Assembly (NCBI RefSeq): GCF_014645195.1
Contig: NZ_BMLK01000011.1
Location: forward strand, 97,417-161,416
Direction: 5' to 3'
Length of the DNA: 64,000 nucleotides
Source: Novosphingobium indicum
GTDB taxonomy: Bacteria; Pseudomonadota; Alphaproteobacteria; Sphingomonadales; Sphingomonadaceae
Position numbers and translations under genes: made by a program
Shown here: positions 8,987 through 15,892 of the stretch, one piece after another
Layout: every line of letters begins with the position of its first letter
Position numbering within the stretch: position 1 is the first letter of the stretch
Notes under the pieces: generated by a model
What the model was told of the DNA's origin: nothing
Databases searched by the model: none
The model's input: only the letters and a program-made list of their open reading frames with translations

Positions 8987-9014
8987 TGTCCCCCGCAGCA
9001 CTTTGCGGGGGACA
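8987..9014 (+). terminator. Rho-independent terminator
   Basis: Perfect 11-bp stem TGTCCCCCGCA / TGCGGGGGACA with a 6-base loop, followed by TTCTTA, 54 bases after the Ser/Ala/Gly-rich gene. The convergent hydrolase gene ends at 9113. Confidence 0.8.
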
Positions 9015-9112
9015 TTCTTATGGATGGCGGCGAGCGTCGATCACCGCAACCAATTCAATGTCCTGCGTATCGGGCCGGAAAAGTCAGTCCCGGTGGGGTG
9101 TGTTCGAGGCGT

Positions 9113-9841
9113 TCAGTTCGTTGGTTGCTTTCGGGCAACTTTCATGAGGGTCTCGGCGACCCATTCGGGTTCGGTCAGCATGAGATCGTGGCCGGTATCA
9201 ATATCCCATACGCGCCCTTGAGCACGTGTCCGAAGCAAATCCATGTCGCGTCCTGGAATTGTGGACGAACAAATAAGGTGGGATTCCGGGATGGCGCGCA
9301 TCGCATCCTCGTTCTTGAAGAACAGCTTTTGGGAGAAGCACTTCCAGGGTTGGGGAGACAGACGCTCGTTTGTCCACTTCGCAAGATCCGGTTCGGTTAT
9401 TCCGAAGAAGCCGGCAAAGGCCGGGTCTGGACGCATCACAAGTTCAACGCCATTTTCCGTGTAGATGTTCTGGCGCTGTGGTTCGATGTTTTCGTAGGCA
9501 TGCTCGTGGAGGGATTCCCCGTTGGAAGGATATGCAGCGTCAAGATAGATGCGATGTCCGACACGCTCGGGAACTCTGTCTGCCACGCCGGTGATTACCA
9601 TTCCACCATAGCTATGCCCGACGAGTACGACGTCGTGCAGGTCCTCGTAGAAGAGAAGGTTCACGACATCGTCGATGTGCATTTCCAGATCGATATCGGC
9701 GTTCAGCTGATGGACATGCTCAGCCATGCCGGGAAGAGAGGGGGTGTAGACGAGATGACCTTGCGCTTGAAGCAGCCGTGCCACGGGCTGGTAGCACCAG
9801 CCACCATGACCACCGCCATGAACCAGTACAAACGTGCCCAT
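9113..9841 (-). CDS. Alpha/beta hydrolase (MeNAE/hydroxynitrile-lyase-like esterase)
   Basis: A 242-residue alpha/beta-fold hydrolase. It opens with the oxyanion motif FVLVHGGGHGGWCY, has the nucleophile elbow GHSYGGMV (Ser77), and ends with the catalytic His in IDTGHDLML. This layout resembles the small salicylate/methylketone-esterase and hydroxynitrile-lyase group often annotated simply as alpha/beta hydrolase. The ATG at 9841 is preferred over the GTG at 9856 because GGAG lies about 9 bases upstream. It is divergent from a TetR gene (9996) with a palindromic site between them, so it is probably the regulator's target. The substrate is unknown. Confidence 0.8.
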   Translation of the reverse strand: MGTFVLVHGGGHGGWCYQPVARLLQAQGHLVYTPSLPGMAEHVHQLNADIDLEMHIDDVVNLLFYEDLHDVVLVGHSYGGMVITGVADRVPERVGHRIYLDAAYPSNGESLHEHAYENIEPQRQNIYTENGVELVMRPDPAFAGFFGITEPDLAKWTNERLSPQPWKCFSQKLFFKNEDAMRAIPESHLICSSTIPGRDMDLLRTRAQGRVWDIDTGHDLMLTEPEWVAETLMKVARKQPTN

Positions 9842-9895
9842 TTCTTCTCTCTCCACGAATCATGTTGTCGTTTGAAAACATGTGAGGCTGACATT

Positions 9896-9915
9896 TTGTT
9901 GTCAATCGACAACAA
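9896..9915. promoter_or_regulatory. Palindrome in hydrolase/TetR divergent region, candidate operator
   Basis: TTGTTGTC-AATC-GACAACAA is a perfect 8-bp dyad between the divergent hydrolase and TetR genes. A related half-site GTTGTCGTTTGA lies at about 9874-9885. The position and symmetry fit a TetR operator controlling both genes. Confidence 0.5.
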
Positions 9916-9995
9916 CTGCTGCCTGTGACAGTTGGATTGCTGTTATCAGGGCTGCATCGCTTATGCAGGAACGATCCGAGGATTGGAGTTTCGCC

Positions 9996-10577
9996 ATGAA
10001 GACAAAACGAAATGCCGCGGAAACTCGTGCGAAGATACTGAAGGCGGCAACGGTTTGCTTTGCCGAGAAGGGATACAAGGCGACTGGAAATCGCGAAGTC
10101 GCCGCCGCTGCAGGCGTTAGCCTCCCTCTGGTGTCACGCTACTTTGGATCGAAGTCAGGCTTGCTTGAAGCCGCATTGCAGGCGGCACTTGAGCCCAAAC
10201 CTTTTCTGAACGGACCTCGCGAGGAGTTCGGGACACGCTTGACGCGGATGATCCTCGTTGCTTCAGCCAGCGAATTGCCCATGGTGACGGCCGTGCTGGC
10301 GGCTGCAGATCCCGAGGCGAGGGAGATAGCCCGCAGGATCGTCGAGCGAGAGGTTGTCCAACCCCTTGCCGACTGGTTGGGGCCACCCGCTGCGCATCAG
10401 CGCGCGCTGGCGATCACGATGCTCGGCGCAGGTCTGACCACCCATCTCCATATTCTGCCTTTGAACGAAGCCCAGGGCATGATGCCTGACAGCCCGCTGA
10501 TCGCCTATTTCGCCCAAGCGTTGCAGCGAATAGCCGATGGTGACGTGTTGTCCACTGAAGGTCTTCGGGAGGACTAG
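9996..10577 (+). CDS. TetR/AcrR family transcriptional regulator
   Basis: A 193-residue protein with a TetR N-terminal helix-turn-helix: TRAKILKAATVCFAEKGYKA, then NREVAAAAGVSLPLVSRYFG and SKSGLLEAAL. The C-terminal ligand domain is unremarkable. The ATG at 9996 follows a GGAG site 7 bases away and places the HTH at the usual distance from the start. It probably represses the divergent hydrolase gene through the 9896-9915 dyad. Its stop codon TAG (10575-10577) is part of the CTAG that starts the inverted-repeat element immediately downstream, so the element abuts the gene without damaging it. Confidence 0.85.
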   Translation: MKTKRNAAETRAKILKAATVCFAEKGYKATGNREVAAAAGVSLPLVSRYFGSKSGLLEAALQAALEPKPFLNGPREEFGTRLTRMILVASASELPMVTAVLAAADPEAREIARRIVEREVVQPLADWLGPPAAHQRALAITMLGAGLTTHLHILPLNEAQGMMPDSPLIAYFAQALQRIADGDVLSTEGLRED

Positions 10578-10843
10578 GCGGCGTGGACAAATTCCTCGCG
10601 GATCACGGTTGGCGTCAGATTGGCCCTGGTGAGGCGCGAAGGCGCAGCCAGAGCCGGCCTCTTTCAAGCCGGAGCAACGCTGCCAGGGCCAATCTGACGC
10701 CAACCCCTGCGGGGCCGGACCAAAACCCGCCACTTCCGCGTCGGCTCGGCTGGAACTATCGACATAGTCCTGCACCTCGCCTTCTTGAATTGACGGGTTT
10801 TGCCTCCGGCCGTGACCACGAGGAATTTGTCCACGCCGCCTAG
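10574..10843. mobile_element. MITE-like element with nested perfect inverted repeats
   Basis: A 270-bp unit bounded by perfect 25-bp terminal inverted repeats (10574-10598 and 10819-10843; they start CTAGGCGGCGTGGAC). If CTAG is counted as a 4-bp target duplication, the termini begin GCGGCGTGGACAAATTCC. Inside are a second perfect 23-bp inverted repeat (10607-10629 / 10683-10705, GGTTGGCGTCAGATTG...) and a third imperfect pair (about 10716-10730 / 10793-10808). It carries no credible gene; the 86-codon frame is just the repeats. YTAR-type 4-bp targets are known for the IS5 group, so a non-autonomous IS5-like derivative is possible. The parent is not in this window. Confidence 0.65.
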
Positions 10844-10900
10844 GTGCCTAGTCCCAGCATGTGATGGTCTAAAACTGTCGCCATCACAGCGGAGGGAATT

Positions 10901-11022
10901 ATGGGCGAGGTTCTCCATGGCAGCGCCAAGACCACGCACGCCATTCGAGCGGAGCTACAGCGATCGCATGCTTCGGTCGCGCACCTCGCCAGGAAGTACG
11001 GGATCAAGGATGGGCCGATTGC
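10901..11022 (+). pseudogene. IS481-family transposase, N-terminal fragment
   Basis: The first about 36 codons after ATG 10901 (MGEVLHGSAKTTHAIRAELQ, then SHASVAHLARKYGI) match the highly conserved start of IS481-type transposases, including the helix-turn-helix ASxxxLARKYGI. Homology then stops and the frame ends at 11086 in unrelated codons; the DDE core is gone. A GGAGGGAATT ribosome binding site and an upstream TGTGATGG/CCATCACA hairpin (10860-10888) are preserved. It is a dead insertion-sequence remnant next to the MITE-like element. Confidence 0.7.
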
Positions 11023-11146
11023 AATTCTCGGCTTTGCAACAGCCAGCAACGATACCGGAGGCTGGCTTTCCTGTCGCTTTCGGTAGCCGCGCGTCATATT
11101 TCAGCCCGACGGCTAGGTGCCCAACCGTCAAGCAGCATCGCACGAA

Positions 11147-11602
11147 TCAGATCGTTTTATCCGCGCGTTCGGTATCGGCCGTAATTATCTGTTCCATGGC
11201 CGATTGCATGGTGCCGTAGAACGACGCGAGCTCTTCGATACGCCGAACGGCCTCGGGATCTGCCAACTTCGCGCCTCGCGTTTCCATCAGGCGGTTCAAG
11301 GCCCCGAGTGATGCGGTTCGCAGCAGAAACGGCGTGCCGAAATCCTCGCGCGCCACATAGAGCACGCGTTTGCTGCCCCGTTCGCCGACGCGCCGGATGT
11401 GCCCGGCCGTCTCAAGCAGCTTGGCAGCCTTGCAGGCATTGCTTTTGCTGATTTCAAGCTCTTTCGCCATTTCGTCGAGACTGGCCGGCTCACTCTGCAG
11501 AAGCAGGAAGCCATAAACCTGTGCGGCGTTTGCGGGCATATTCCACCCGGCAAGCAGCGTCACGAATTCGTCGAGGAAGCGGCGTCGATCGTCAGAAGGC
11601 AT
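11147..11602 (-). CDS. MarR/GbsR-type transcriptional regulator
   Basis: A 151-residue winged-helix protein. Its N-terminal half (NAAQVYGFLLLQSEP, DEMAKELEISKSNACKAAK, then LLETAGHIRRVGERGSKRVLY) is the GbsR/MarR pattern of a helix-turn-helix followed by a beta-wing. The C-terminal half is a helical dimerisation region. The ATG at 11602 is used; a TTG at 11614 is also in frame, and neither has a strong ribosome site. It is divergent from an aldehyde dehydrogenase gene at 11726, with an AT-rich dyad between them, so it likely controls that gene. Confidence 0.8.
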   Translation of the reverse strand: MPSDDRRRFLDEFVTLLAGWNMPANAAQVYGFLLLQSEPASLDEMAKELEISKSNACKAAKLLETAGHIRRVGERGSKRVLYVAREDFGTPFLLRTASLGALNRLMETRGAKLADPEAVRRIEELASFYGTMQSAMEQIITADTERADKTI

Positions 11603-11613
11603 GGTGATTGACA

Positions 11614-11635
11614 ATATTTCTCATTTAGGAAATAT
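11614..11635. promoter_or_regulatory. AT-rich dyad between MarR and aldehyde dehydrogenase genes
   Basis: ATATTTC (11614-11620) and GAAATAT (11629-11635) form a perfect 7-bp dyad with an 8-base spacer. A further GGAAATA copy lies at 11637-11643. The spot between the divergent regulator and its presumed target suggests a MarR/GbsR operator. Confidence 0.4.
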
Positions 11636-11725
11636 AGGAAATACGAAGCGGGAATCAAGCATCAGGTCATCGGCCTGCGCCGGATGAACGCCTCAATGAC
11701 ACAACAACAGATTGGGAAATGAGAC

Positions 11726-13216
11726 ATGCCTGCCTTGCCTGATACCGATGCCGCCATTCTTCCTGAAGGACTGCTCTATGTCGACGGCGTTCTTCGCCGC
11801 GCGGAGAATGACCGGACTTACGACAATATCGGTCCCTGGACCGGCAAGCCCGTCGGTGTCGCTGCCGATGCGTCCGCCCGCGACGTCGAGGAAGCGATTG
11901 TTGCCGCCCGCCGGGCGTTCGACACGACCGACTGGTCCACCAATCACGCAAAGCGCTTCGCGCTCGTGAAGAAGCTCTACGACCTGTTCGAAGCCAACCG
12001 GGAGCGGCTGATCGCCATTGCCCGGTACGAAGTGGGCGCCCCGCTCATGGCCGTCAACCGGGCCCAGGTTGCCAACTGCCTGAACAGCTGGCGCGACCTC
12101 ATGGAGGTCTACCCGAATATGCCGTGGGAGAAAGACTACGGCGTCAGGGAAACCTCGTTCGGTACCAGCCAGCGCACCGCCTACTATGAAGCTATCGGCG
12201 TTGCCGCGGCCATAACGCCCTGGAATTTCCCGCTTTACGTCAATGCCGAAAAAGTGGTTTCCGCGCTGCTCGCCGGCTGCACCGTCATTCTCAAGCCGGC
12301 TCCCGACACGCCGCTGGCGGGTATTATCTTTGGTGAACTCGCCGCCGAAGCCGGCTTCCCGGCAGGCGTGCTGAACGTCATCACCGCCAGCGATCCGGCC
12401 GAGGCCGGGGAAATGCTGGTGACCGATCCAAGGGTCGACCTGATCACCTTCACGGGCTCGACGGCGATCGGCAAGCACATCATGCGGCAGGGCGCCGAAA
12501 CGATGAAGCGGGCATTCCTCGAACTGGGCGGCAAGTCCGTCAACATAGTCCTCGAAGACACGCCCGACTTCGCGCAGGTCGTCGCGCAATCGATCCTCGT
12601 GTTCCATGCCGGCCAGGGCTGCGCGGTGCAGTCGCGCCTGCTGGTGCCCCGCAGCCGGTATGAAGAAGCCAAACAGATCCTCAAAGCCGCTTATGACGGC
12701 TTCGCAGACAAGTGGGGGCACTTCGACGAGCCGAGCTGTGCGATGGGCCCGGTCGTTTCGAGGAAGCAGATGGAGCGGGTGAAGGCTTATGTCGACATCG
12801 GCATTGCCGAAGGCGCGACCCTGCTGGCGGGCGGCAATCTGCGCCCCGACATTGGTCCGGGCTGGTTCATCGAGCCCACATGCTTTGTCGATGTTTCCAA
12901 TGACATGCGAATCGCCCAGGAGGAGATCTTCGGGCCGGTGCTGGTCGTCATCCCGTTCGAGGACGACGAAGACGCGATCCGTATCGCCAACGACAGCGTC
13001 TATGGCCTTTCCGGCGGCGTCTGGTCGGCTGACCGGCAGCGCGCGATCAATGTCGCCAAACGCGTTCGCACCGGGACGATCGGCGTCAACGGGGGCACCC
13101 CGATAAACGGCGACCTGCCTTTCGGTGGCTACAAGCAGAGCGGCATCGGCCGCGCCTGGGGCATCGAGGGGATCGAGGAATACCTCGAAACCAAGGTTAT
13201 GGCCTATCCGGTTTGA
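11726..13216 (+). CDS. NAD(P)-dependent aldehyde dehydrogenase
   Basis: A 496-residue aldehyde dehydrogenase of normal length. The general base is E266 in LELGGKSVNI and the catalytic cysteine C299 in GQGCAVQSR. The NAD-binding ITPWNFPLY segment, the TFTGSTAIGK loop and EEIFGPVLVV are all present. It oxidises an aldehyde to the acid in the cytoplasm; family members of this kind often serve terpenoid, aromatic or aliphatic degradation, and the sequence does not settle the substrate. The divergent GbsR/MarR regulator probably controls it. A perfect hairpin terminator follows 9 bases after the stop, so it is transcribed alone. Confidence 0.9.
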   Translation: MPALPDTDAAILPEGLLYVDGVLRRAENDRTYDNIGPWTGKPVGVAADASARDVEEAIVAARRAFDTTDWSTNHAKRFALVKKLYDLFEANRERLIAIARYEVGAPLMAVNRAQVANCLNSWRDLMEVYPNMPWEKDYGVRETSFGTSQRTAYYEAIGVAAAITPWNFPLYVNAEKVVSALLAGCTVILKPAPDTPLAGIIFGELAAEAGFPAGVLNVITASDPAEAGEMLVTDPRVDLITFTGSTAIGKHIMRQGAETMKRAFLELGGKSVNIVLEDTPDFAQVVAQSILVFHAGQGCAVQSRLLVPRSRYEEAKQILKAAYDGFADKWGHFDEPSCAMGPVVSRKQMERVKAYVDIGIAEGATLLAGGNLRPDIGPGWFIEPTCFVDVSNDMRIAQEEIFGPVLVVIPFEDDEDAIRIANDSVYGLSGGVWSADRQRAINVAKRVRTGTIGVNGGTPINGDLPFGGYKQSGIGRAWGIEGIEEYLETKVMAYPV

Positions 13217-13225
13217 GCTGCCCGC

Positions 13226-13253
13226 TGTGGCCCGGCTGTTCAGCCGGGCCACA
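13226..13253 (+). terminator. Rho-independent terminator after aldehyde dehydrogenase
   Basis: Perfect 12-bp stem TGTGGCCCGGCT / AGCCGGGCCACA with loop GTTC, 9 bases past the stop. The T-run is poor, as is common in GC-rich genomes. Confidence 0.75.
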
Positions 13254-13562
13254 ATGCGCTTGCAAATGCGCTCTGCCGTCGTCGGCAGCCCATAGCGGCG
13301 GTTTGGCCACCATCGAAACGCCTTCGCTTCCCGCTTAACCAATGCGCGAACACCCAGTTTGGATAGCGGATAAGCGAGATCGGACCGAGGCGCGAGATGG
13401 GCCTGCGACACTGCGCCGCCTTCCGGCAACTGCTGTGTCAAGACGGCTGCCGCTTCATGAGGCATAGGGAAATAGCTGGAATTTGAGGCGAACGGCACGG
13501 CCGCACGGAGCCTCTTCCTTTGCGGAGGGCATTTTCGTGAAAGGCCCGGCAGACCCGGCAAA
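13254..13562. other. Intergenic stretch, no supported gene
   Basis: About 310 bases. A minus-strand frame (13220-13480) reads as basic, gene-like peptide (LVKREAKAFRWWPNRRYG) but has no stop before it runs deep antisense into the dehydrogenase gene, and I recognise no family. It may be a remnant like its neighbours. Confidence 0.4.
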
Positions 13563-13585
13563 ACATGCATAAAGATTACATCTTT
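13563..13585 (-). promoter_or_regulatory. NsrR-like binding site upstream of the globin remnant
   Basis: Read on the minus strand the 23 bases start AAGATGTAATC and continue TTTATGCATGTT. They agree with the published NsrR consensus (AAGATGYATTT-N-AAATRCATCTT) at about 18 of 23 positions by eye. The site lies 48 bases before the ATG of a nitric-oxide-related truncated globin, which is the expected kind of target. No nsrR gene is in the window. Confidence 0.35.
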
Positions 13586-13633
13586 GTTTTGAGGCTCTAG
13601 GTTGACCTGAAACAAGAGCTTGGAGTCGCCAGC

Positions 13634-13832
13634 ATGGAAACCGGAACAATCAACGAAGAGGGCCTCAGTGCGCTCGTCGAGGCATTCTACGCTCGCGTCC
13701 GGGTCGATGAGGAGCTCGGGCCGCTATTCAACGATGCGATAGCGGACTGGCCCGAGCATCTCGAAAAGCTCTGCGCCTTCTGGTCATCGGTCATGTTGAC
13801 GACAGGGCGTTACAAGGGGCAGCCGGTCGCCA
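13634..13832 (+). pseudogene. Group III truncated hemoglobin, N-terminal fragment
   Basis: The ATG at 13634 starts about 66 codons of a bacterial group III truncated globin: LVEAFYARVRVDEELGPLF, then DWPEHLEKLCAFWSSVMLTTGRY and KGQPVA. These proteins are normally 130-150 residues and continue with the proximal His helix and the ERWL segment. Here the reading changes at about 13830 to antisense DUF3604 sequence and stops at 13852. The heme pocket is therefore incomplete and the product is probably non-functional. It abuts another truncated gene (DUF3604) in a tail-to-tail arrangement. Confidence 0.75.
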
Positions 13833-14287
13833 CCACCCGCCAGCGGCGTTAGCACGTACTTGCCGTAGAGCCCCAGCGCTGTCTTGAGGTCCTTGGCCTC
13901 GCGGAACGATTTCGCGACCGGATCGTCGTAACCGGGTGCGCCTGGGTTCATCAGGCTGTAGGCCTCGCCCATGAATTCGGAATGGTCAGTCACAGCAGCA
14001 AAATCGAGCGGGCGCTTGATCTTGTGCATCGAGCCGTTGACCATGATCTGCTCGCCAGTGGCGAAGCGATAGGCGTCCTCGGGTGTCAGGCGGTTGCCGC
14101 CAATGAAGGCGTCCATGGAAACGCCGGTGTGGACATGGGTCTCGCCGAAATACGCTTCCTTGAGAGGGTTTTGGGGAACATCCGCTTCGGCGCTCGTGTC
14201 ATTGGCCTCAGCCCCGGAGGTCTCTTCCTTCTCCGAGGAGCAGGCGGCAAGGCAAAGCGCCAGTGCGACGGTATAGGACTTCCTCAT
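13833..14287 (-). pseudogene. DUF3604 lipoprotein, N-terminal fragment
   Basis: The minus-strand frame from 14287 encodes a lipoprotein signal (MRKSYTVALALCLAAC with the cysteine of the lipobox), an acidic linker, then the DUF3604 start: YFGETHVHTGVSMDAF, EDAYRFATGEQIMVNG, and PLDFAAVTDHSEFMGEAYSL. Full DUF3604 proteins are about 600-700 residues, with a PHP-like metal site begun by HVHT and TDHSE. Only some 150 residues remain, and homology ends at KYVLTPLAGG, where truncated-globin sequence begins on the other strand. The frame closes at 13784 in foreign codons. A deletion fused the two genes. Confidence 0.8.
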
Positions 14288-14586
14288 GGCATCACCCTCT
14301 GCAAGACCTCGTGCGGCACCGGCGCACGAACCAAAGGGCTCAAGGCCATAGTTCGGCGCCAGAAAAACGATGATAGGGCAGGGCAGTCGGCAAATGGCAT
14401 CGGGGAAAACCCGGAAATCATCCGGCTTCCCAATGTACTGGTGCGCGCAATCCCCGGGGCTGATATAATCGGCTTTTAAAGCTGATAGCCGCTCGGCATT
14501 GTTGGCTAGAACCGCGTTAATGAAGGGCTACTATCAGGAAACTGATGTGCTTGAGCCAAGCAGTAGCTTGAATTGGCCGGGATACA

Positions 14587-15885
14587 CTATTCTTCAAGGC
14601 CCTTCTTGAGAAGGTCGACCAAGACTGTAGCTTGCATCGTGGCGAAGGTCGAGAAGGTGTCGGAGATGGCGTAGGGCAGCACGATCAGATCGCCGAATCG
14701 CATCGCACCGCAGGAATAGACCACATTGGGTACATACCCTTCGCGTTCCGATTTCTCCGGCTGAACTAGCGGCACTTGCGATCGGCCGATCACCCGCGCG
14801 GGATAGGTCTTGTCGAGCAGAACCGCGCCGATCGAATAGTGCCGTACGGGCCCCACGCCATGCGTGAACAGCAGCCACCCCTCGTCCAGTTCGATCGGTG
14901 ATCCGCAATTGCCGATCTGAATGAATTCCCATGGATACCTGGGCTTCAATATCGGTGTGCCGAGGCTCCATTCATGCAGATCGTCCGAATAGATCAGATG
15001 GAGGCTTTCATTGTCGTGACGGGCAATCATGGCATAACGCCCGCCGATCTTCCGCGGAAACAGCGCCATGCCCTTGTTGCTCGCCGCTGCGCCTTTCAGC
15101 GGGATCAGCCGGAATGACACGAAATCGGTTGTTTCCAGAAGTTCGGAGCGGATCGAATTGCCGCTGTAGGCCGTGTAGGTGGCGTAATACGTGGTCTCTC
15201 CCTTCTCCTGAAAGGCAACAAAGCGCGCGTCTTCGATGCCATTGGCTTGCGCCTCCGTGATCGGGAAGATCACGCGTTCCGACAGGCTGCTGTCAGGGGT
15301 GAAGGAGACATCTATCCTGTCGCCCACACGGGCTGTGACGGCCGGCAACCTGGAGAGACGTGCTGGCGGGTCAATGTCGAGCGCGCCATCGGCGGCGACC
15401 GTGCCAGACCGAAAAGTCAGCGAGGAAATATGTCCTTCGCCGACCGCTCGCAGCGAAAGAACCACGCGGACACATCCGGGCTTCACCCCGGTCTGACAGG
15501 GGTGCGGCACGATGCTGGGGTTGAACAGCGCCGCTGCCTCGAAGCTGTATTCATGCAGGAAATATGCGCCGATCAGCTGGCGTTGGGCAGGCGAGAACGA
15601 GGCGTGGTCGGAAAATGTGGCCTCCATTTCCTTGGCCCGTTGCTCGAAGGTTTCGGGAAGGTTGTGGTGACGATCGTCGAAATTATGCAGCGTGGCTCGC
15701 AGTAAGGCGGCCACCTCGTCCTCGTCCAGAGCCAATACCCGGTCGACGATGTGATCGGCGCGGGTCTTGTCGACCGGGTTGTAGTCGCGTGGCTCGATCG
15801 CCGGACGGAACGGTCGGACCACCACACGCGAGGGATCGGGCCGCAAGTGCAGGGCCTGGCGATTGAAGAATGGGGGCTGCGGCAT
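14587..15885 (-). CDS. Glycoside hydrolase family 130 protein (mannoside phosphorylase-like)
   Basis: A 432-residue five-bladed beta-propeller enzyme of the GH130 type. Motifs seen are AALFNPSIVPHP, NGIEDARFVAF (family catalytic Asp region), TTYYATYTAYSG, NKGMALFPRKIGGRYAMIAR, and ELDEGWLLFTHGVGPVRHYSIG. The family contains beta-mannoside phosphorylases and 1,2-beta-mannosidases; which activity applies here is not visible. The ATG at 15885 has GAGGA 5 bases upstream. It lies 7 bases after the stop of the GT4 gene, so the two form an operon. A pair of one glycosyltransferase and one GH130 phosphorylase suggests synthesis and turnover of a mannose-containing glycan. Confidence 0.85.
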   Translation of the reverse strand: MPQPPFFNRQALHLRPDPSRVVVRPFRPAIEPRDYNPVDKTRADHIVDRVLALDEDEVAALLRATLHNFDDRHHNLPETFEQRAKEMEATFSDHASFSPAQRQLIGAYFLHEYSFEAAALFNPSIVPHPCQTGVKPGCVRVVLSLRAVGEGHISSLTFRSGTVAADGALDIDPPARLSRLPAVTARVGDRIDVSFTPDSSLSERVIFPITEAQANGIEDARFVAFQEKGETTYYATYTAYSGNSIRSELLETTDFVSFRLIPLKGAAASNKGMALFPRKIGGRYAMIARHDNESLHLIYSDDLHEWSLGTPILKPRYPWEFIQIGNCGSPIELDEGWLLFTHGVGPVRHYSIGAVLLDKTYPARVIGRSQVPLVQPEKSEREGYVPNVVYSCGAMRFGDLIVLPYAISDTFSTFATMQATVLVDLLKKGLEE

Positions 15886-15892
15886 GATATCC

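Noticed and set aside
10583..10843. An 86-codon gene inside the inverted-repeat element
   Set aside because: The frame is made of the two repeat arms and spacer; its ends mirror each other at the DNA level and no domain is present.
11693..13615. A 640-codon minus-strand frame over the aldehyde dehydrogenase
   Set aside because: Mirror frame of a real gene; no recognisable domain. Only its first 100 codons lie outside, and these are noted as unassigned intergenic sequence.
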